Both the position numbers and the translations under genes were made by a program. Shown here piece after piece: positions 61,523-64,000 of a stretch of DNA of 64,000 nt; position 1 is the stretch's first letter, and every line of letters starts with the position of its first letter. The DNA comes from Micromonospora sp. C95 (GTDB lineage Bacteria; Actinomycetota; Actinomycetes; Mycobacteriales; Micromonosporaceae): the NCBI RefSeq assembly GCF_018070465.1, contig NZ_JAGPXT010000006.1, forward strand, positions 211,363-275,362, in the 5' to 3' direction. The notes under the pieces are model-generated. The model did not search any database. It had not been told where the DNA came from and worked only from the letters and a program-made list of their open reading frames with translations.

Positions 61523-63789
61523 CGCTGCCGGGCCTCCGGCTCGTCGACACCGTCCGCCTCACGACGGTCCGTGCCGGGTTCGGCGGGCTCGTCTTCAGCC
61601 CGCTGCTCGACCGCCGCATCATCGTCGTCCAGTTTCCCGACGGCCGCCACACCGGCCGTCGGCCCCGCGCCGGTCATCGTGTCGTTCGCCGGCTCGTCGG
61701 ACGCCAGGTCCTTCCCGGCCGGGCCTTCCCGGTCGGGAGCCTCGGCGGTGGTCGACGGGTCGGCGTCCGGGCGGGCCGGCACGGCACCGGGGGTACCTGG
61801 ACCAGCAACGAGCTCCTCACTCACCTCGTCCTCGTCGTCGCCCTCGATGACCACACCGTCGAGTTCGAGCAGCCGCTCGGCCGCGTCGGTCTCCGCCTCG
61901 GTGTCGACCTCCGCCGCGCGGGAGAACCACTCCCGCGCCTCGGTCCGCCGTCCCACGGCCAACAGCGCGTCGGCGTACGCGTACCGCAGCCGTGCCGTCC
62001 ACGGCTGCACGGTCTCGGTGGTCAACTCGGGAACCTGGAGCATCGCCACGGCCGCGTCCCGCTGACCGAGGTCGCCACGGGCGCCGGCAGCCACGATCAG
62101 CAGTTCGATGGCGACCGCCGGGTCGAGCTTCTCCTGGTCGGCGCCACGGAACAGGTCGATGGCACGCTCGGGTCGGCCCAGTGCCCGCTCGCTGTCCGCG
62201 ATCACCGCAAGGTGGCTCTGCGCACCGCTCATCCGGTGGTACGTCCGCAGCTCGGCGATGGCCGACTGCCACTCCCCGGCGTGGTAGGCGGCCAGGCCGA
62301 CAGCCTCCCGCACCGCGGCGATCCGCGACGCGAGCCGTCGAGCGGCAAGTGCGTGGGCGAGCGCCTCGGCCGGATCCTCGTCGATCAGCTGCCCGGTCGC
62401 CACGAGGTGCCGTGCAACGGTCTCCGCGACCGGCTTCGCCAGCGACAACAGCTCGGCGCGGACGTCTTTGTCGAGGTCGGTCGCGACGATCTCGTCAGGC
62501 AGCGGCGGCGCCTCCGTACGCCCCTCCTCGGCCGAGCCGGGTCCGTCCGCACGCCGCGCAGAGCGACGCTCACCGTCCCGGTCGTCCCGGTATCCGCCGC
62601 CACGGCGGTCGCCGCCACGCTCATCCCCGCCACGACGGAAGCCGCCCTCGCGGCGCTCACCACGGAATCCGCCGTCCCGCCGGTCGCCGGCTGAGCTGTC
62701 GCCATCGCGGCGGCCCCGGAACCCGCCCTCACGGCGATCACCGCCCCGGAAACCCCCCTCACGGCGATCACCATCGCGGAAGCCACCCTCGTGGCGGTCA
62801 CCGCCACGGAAGCCACCCTCACGGCGGTCGGCGCTCTCACCACGGTCGTTGCCGCGGAAGCCACCGTCCCGACGGTCACCATCGCGGAAACCGCCCTCGC
62901 GGCGGTCACCGCCACGGAAACCACCCTCGCGACGGTCACCGCCACGGAAACCACCCTCGCGGCGGTCACCGCCACGGAAACCACCCTCACGGCGGTCACC
63001 GCCGCGGAAGCCACCCTCACGGCGGTCGGCGCTCTCACCACGGTCGTTGCCGCGGAAGCCACCGTCCCGACGGTCACCGCCACGGAAACCACCCTCGCGA
63101 CGGTCACCGCCACGGAAACCACCCTCACGGCGGTCACCGCCACGGAAACCACCCTCACGGCGGTCACCGCCACGGAAACCACCGTCCCGACGGTCACCAT
63201 CGCGGAAACCACCGTCCCGACGGTCACCATCGCGGAAACCGCCCTCGCGGCGGTCACCGCCACGGAAACCACCCTCACGGCGGTCGGCGCTCTCACCACG
63301 GTCGTTGCCGCGGGAGCCACCGTCCCGACGGTCACCGCCACGGAAACCACCCTCGCGGCGATCACCGCCACGGAAACCACCGTCGCGGCGCTCGCCCCGG
63401 AAGCCGCCGGAGCGCTCGCCATCGTCGCGGCGGAACCCGCCCGTACGGCGGTCGGAGTCGCGGCGGTCGCCACCACGGAAGCTGCCAGTTCCACGGTCCC
63501 TGTCGCCGGAGCCGTCGCGCCCGCCGGAGCCACGGTCGCTGCGCTCGCCCCGGTACCCGCCGCCCGAGCGGCCACTGTCTCGGAAACCGCCCTCACGACG
63601 GTCACCGTCACGACGGAGGCCACCGGACCGGGGTCGGTCGCTGCTGTACCCGCGGTCGTCGCGAGAACCTCGCTCCTCGCCCCGGTCCTGGCGCGACGAG
63701 CGGTCGCCGCGACGAGGTCCGCCGTCACGGTCCGCCGGCCGACCCTGGTAACCCCGGGGGCGGTCCCCGCCCTGCGGTGCTGAACTCAC
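61519..63789 (-). CDS. TPR protein with a very long RGG-rich repeat region
   Basis: 756 aa. Residues 1-430 are almost pure RGG/RG repeats, about 20 copies of a ten-residue unit (e.g. [10 protein letters not shown]), with [14 protein letters not shown] inserts three times. C-terminal half about 430-690 is helical, TPR-like ([73 protein letters not shown]), followed by an acidic tail. Position equals Rv1691, which has only the TPR part. RGG tracts bind RNA and can phase-separate; so the protein may link TPR partners to RNA near the rRNA operon. First gene of the leftward HAD operon. Confidence 0.9.
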   Translation of the reverse strand: MSSAPQGGDRPRGYQGRPADRDGGPRRGDRSSRQDRGEERGSRDDRGYSSDRPRSGGLRRDGDRREGGFRDSGRSGGGYRGERSDRGSGGRDGSGDRDRGTGSFRGGDRRDSDRRTGGFRRDDGERSGGFRGERRDGGFRGGDRREGGFRGGDRRDGGSRGNDRGESADRREGGFRGGDRREGGFRDGDRRDGGFRDGDRRDGGFRGGDRREGGFRGGDRREGGFRGGDRREGGFRGGDRRDGGFRGNDRGESADRREGGFRGGDRREGGFRGGDRREGGFRGGDRREGGFRGGDRREGGFRDGDRRDGGFRGNDRGESADRREGGFRGGDRHEGGFRDGDRREGGFRGGDRREGGFRGRRDGDSSAGDRRDGGFRGERREGGFRRGGDERGGDRRGGGYRDDRDGERRSARRADGPGSAEEGRTEAPPLPDEIVATDLDKDVRAELLSLAKPVAETVARHLVATGQLIDEDPAEALAHALAARRLASRIAAVREAVGLAAYHAGEWQSAIAELRTYHRMSGAQSHLAVIADSERALGRPERAIDLFRGADQEKLDPAVAIELLIVAAGARGDLGQRDAAVAMLQVPELTTETVQPWTARLRYAYADALLAVGRRTEAREWFSRAAEVDTEAETDAAERLLELDGVVIEGDDEDEVSEELVAGPGTPGAVPARPDADPSTTAEAPDREGPAGKDLASDEPANDTMTGAGPTAGVAAVGKLDDDDAAVEQRAEDEPAEPGTDRREADGVDEPEARQR
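62695..63420. repeat. 30-bp minisatellite in the TPR gene
   Basis: About 24 imperfect copies of a 30-bp unit, e.g. CGGCGGTCACCGCCACGGAA, each encoding [10 protein letters not shown] or a close variant. Three copies carry an inserted GNDRGESA block, so larger units of 200-270 bp were also duplicated. Likely to vary in number between strains by slippage or recombination. Confidence 0.92.
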
Positions 63790-63831
63790 AGGTACATCCT
63801 TCCTGAGTACGTCGTGTCAACGACGCAACGC

Positions 63832-63868
63832 AGTCGAGGGCCGACCCGATTCCGGGTGGCCCTCGACT
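63832..63868 (-). terminator. rRNA operon terminator
   Basis: Perfect 11-bp stem AGTCGAGGGCC (63832-63842) / GGCCCTCGACT (63858-63868) with an inner CCCG/CGGG helix, 10 bp beyond the 5S 3' end. Ends the leftward rRNA transcript. Confidence 0.85.
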
Positions 63869-63878
63869 GAGACGTGTG

Positions 63879-63996
63879 TCCGGCGGTGTCCTACTCTCCC
63901 ACACCCTCCCGGGTGCAGTACCATCGGCGCTGGAGGGCTTAGCTTCCGGGTTCGGAATGAGACCGGGCGTTTCCCCTCCGCCATGACCGCCGTAAC
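63879..63996 (-). rRNA. rrf: 5S ribosomal RNA
   Basis: About 118 nt, leftward. 5' GTTACGGCGGTCATGGCGGA and 3' GGTGTGGGAGAGTAGGACAC then CGCCGGAC pair to form helix I; internal CCGAACCCGGAAGCTAAGCC is the conserved loop B-C region. Last gene of an rRNA operon whose 23S lies beyond the window. Ends are approximate by 1-2 nt. Confidence 0.95.
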
Positions 63997-64000
63997 CTTA

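Noticed and set aside
62695..63420. CRISPR-like array of short repeats
   Set aside because: Unit is 30 bp with no unique spacers, in frame with a coding repeat; no cas genes nearby.
62791..63783. Long rightward open frames across the TPR gene, including one of 427 codons (62468-63751)
   Set aside because: Antisense shadows of the RGG minisatellite: they show the same period in Thr/Ala or Arg/Ser/Pro and have no independent start signal.

Overview
The window is high-GC actinobacterial DNA. Gene order and protein style point to Micromonosporaceae (Micromonospora or a close relative). Evidence: the block 5S rRNA / TPR protein / HAD phosphatase / phasin-like / tlyA / nadK / recN / steA / steB / pyrG / NUDIX / ald / xerD / ParA / scpA / scpB / rluB / cmk / der runs in the same order as the Rv1691-Rv1713 region of Mycobacterium tuberculosis, but carries extra envelope genes and very long low-complexity tails. 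No lookup was possible; the family placement is inference.

Left part (1-9.5 kb): accessory chromosomal genes. These are a three-gene leftward operon (luciferase-like flavin oxidoreductase, NADPH/F420 reductase-like protein, and a glutaminase cut by the window edge), a sensor kinase/response regulator pair, a lipoprotein alpha/beta hydrolase, a decayed aldo-keto reductase, a secreted trypsin-like protease and a broken tyrosine recombinase.

Middle part (9586-29996): a 20.4 kb segment bounded by a perfect 36-bp direct repeat. The right copy is the 3' end of an intact tRNA-Pro(GGG); the left copy is an orphan tRNA end still followed by what looks like the original tRNA terminator. I read this as an integrated and now integrase-less genomic island. 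Cargo: an ArsR-controlled SDR with a perfect palindromic operator; an FMO/SDR/GPH-transporter catabolic operon with a divergent PucR-type regulator; an IS3 remnant; and a run of mostly single, solitary genes (SRPBCC, RidA, a frameshifted hypothetical, a seven-repeat RCC1 propeller, an APH-fold kinase, DUF4265, DUF1877, a HAD protein, MarR, a macro-domain protein, a winged-helix protein with a nuclease-like C-terminus, and a HEAT protein).

Right part (30-64 kb): core genome, almost all leftward. Two sub-modules stand out. One is chromosome segregation and recombination (ParA, ScpA, ScpB, XerD, RecN). The other is an envelope cluster between pyrG and recN: SteA, SteB, a small MraY/WecA-like transferase, a second MurJ-type flippase, a GT4 glycosyltransferase and an alkaline-phosphatase-fold membrane protein. 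Together these could build and export an undefined polyprenyl-linked glycan, and this is my best candidate for an undescribed system. The far right holds a TPR protein with about 400 residues of RGG-type repeats encoded by a 30-bp minisatellite, followed by the 5S rRNA end of an rRNA operon.
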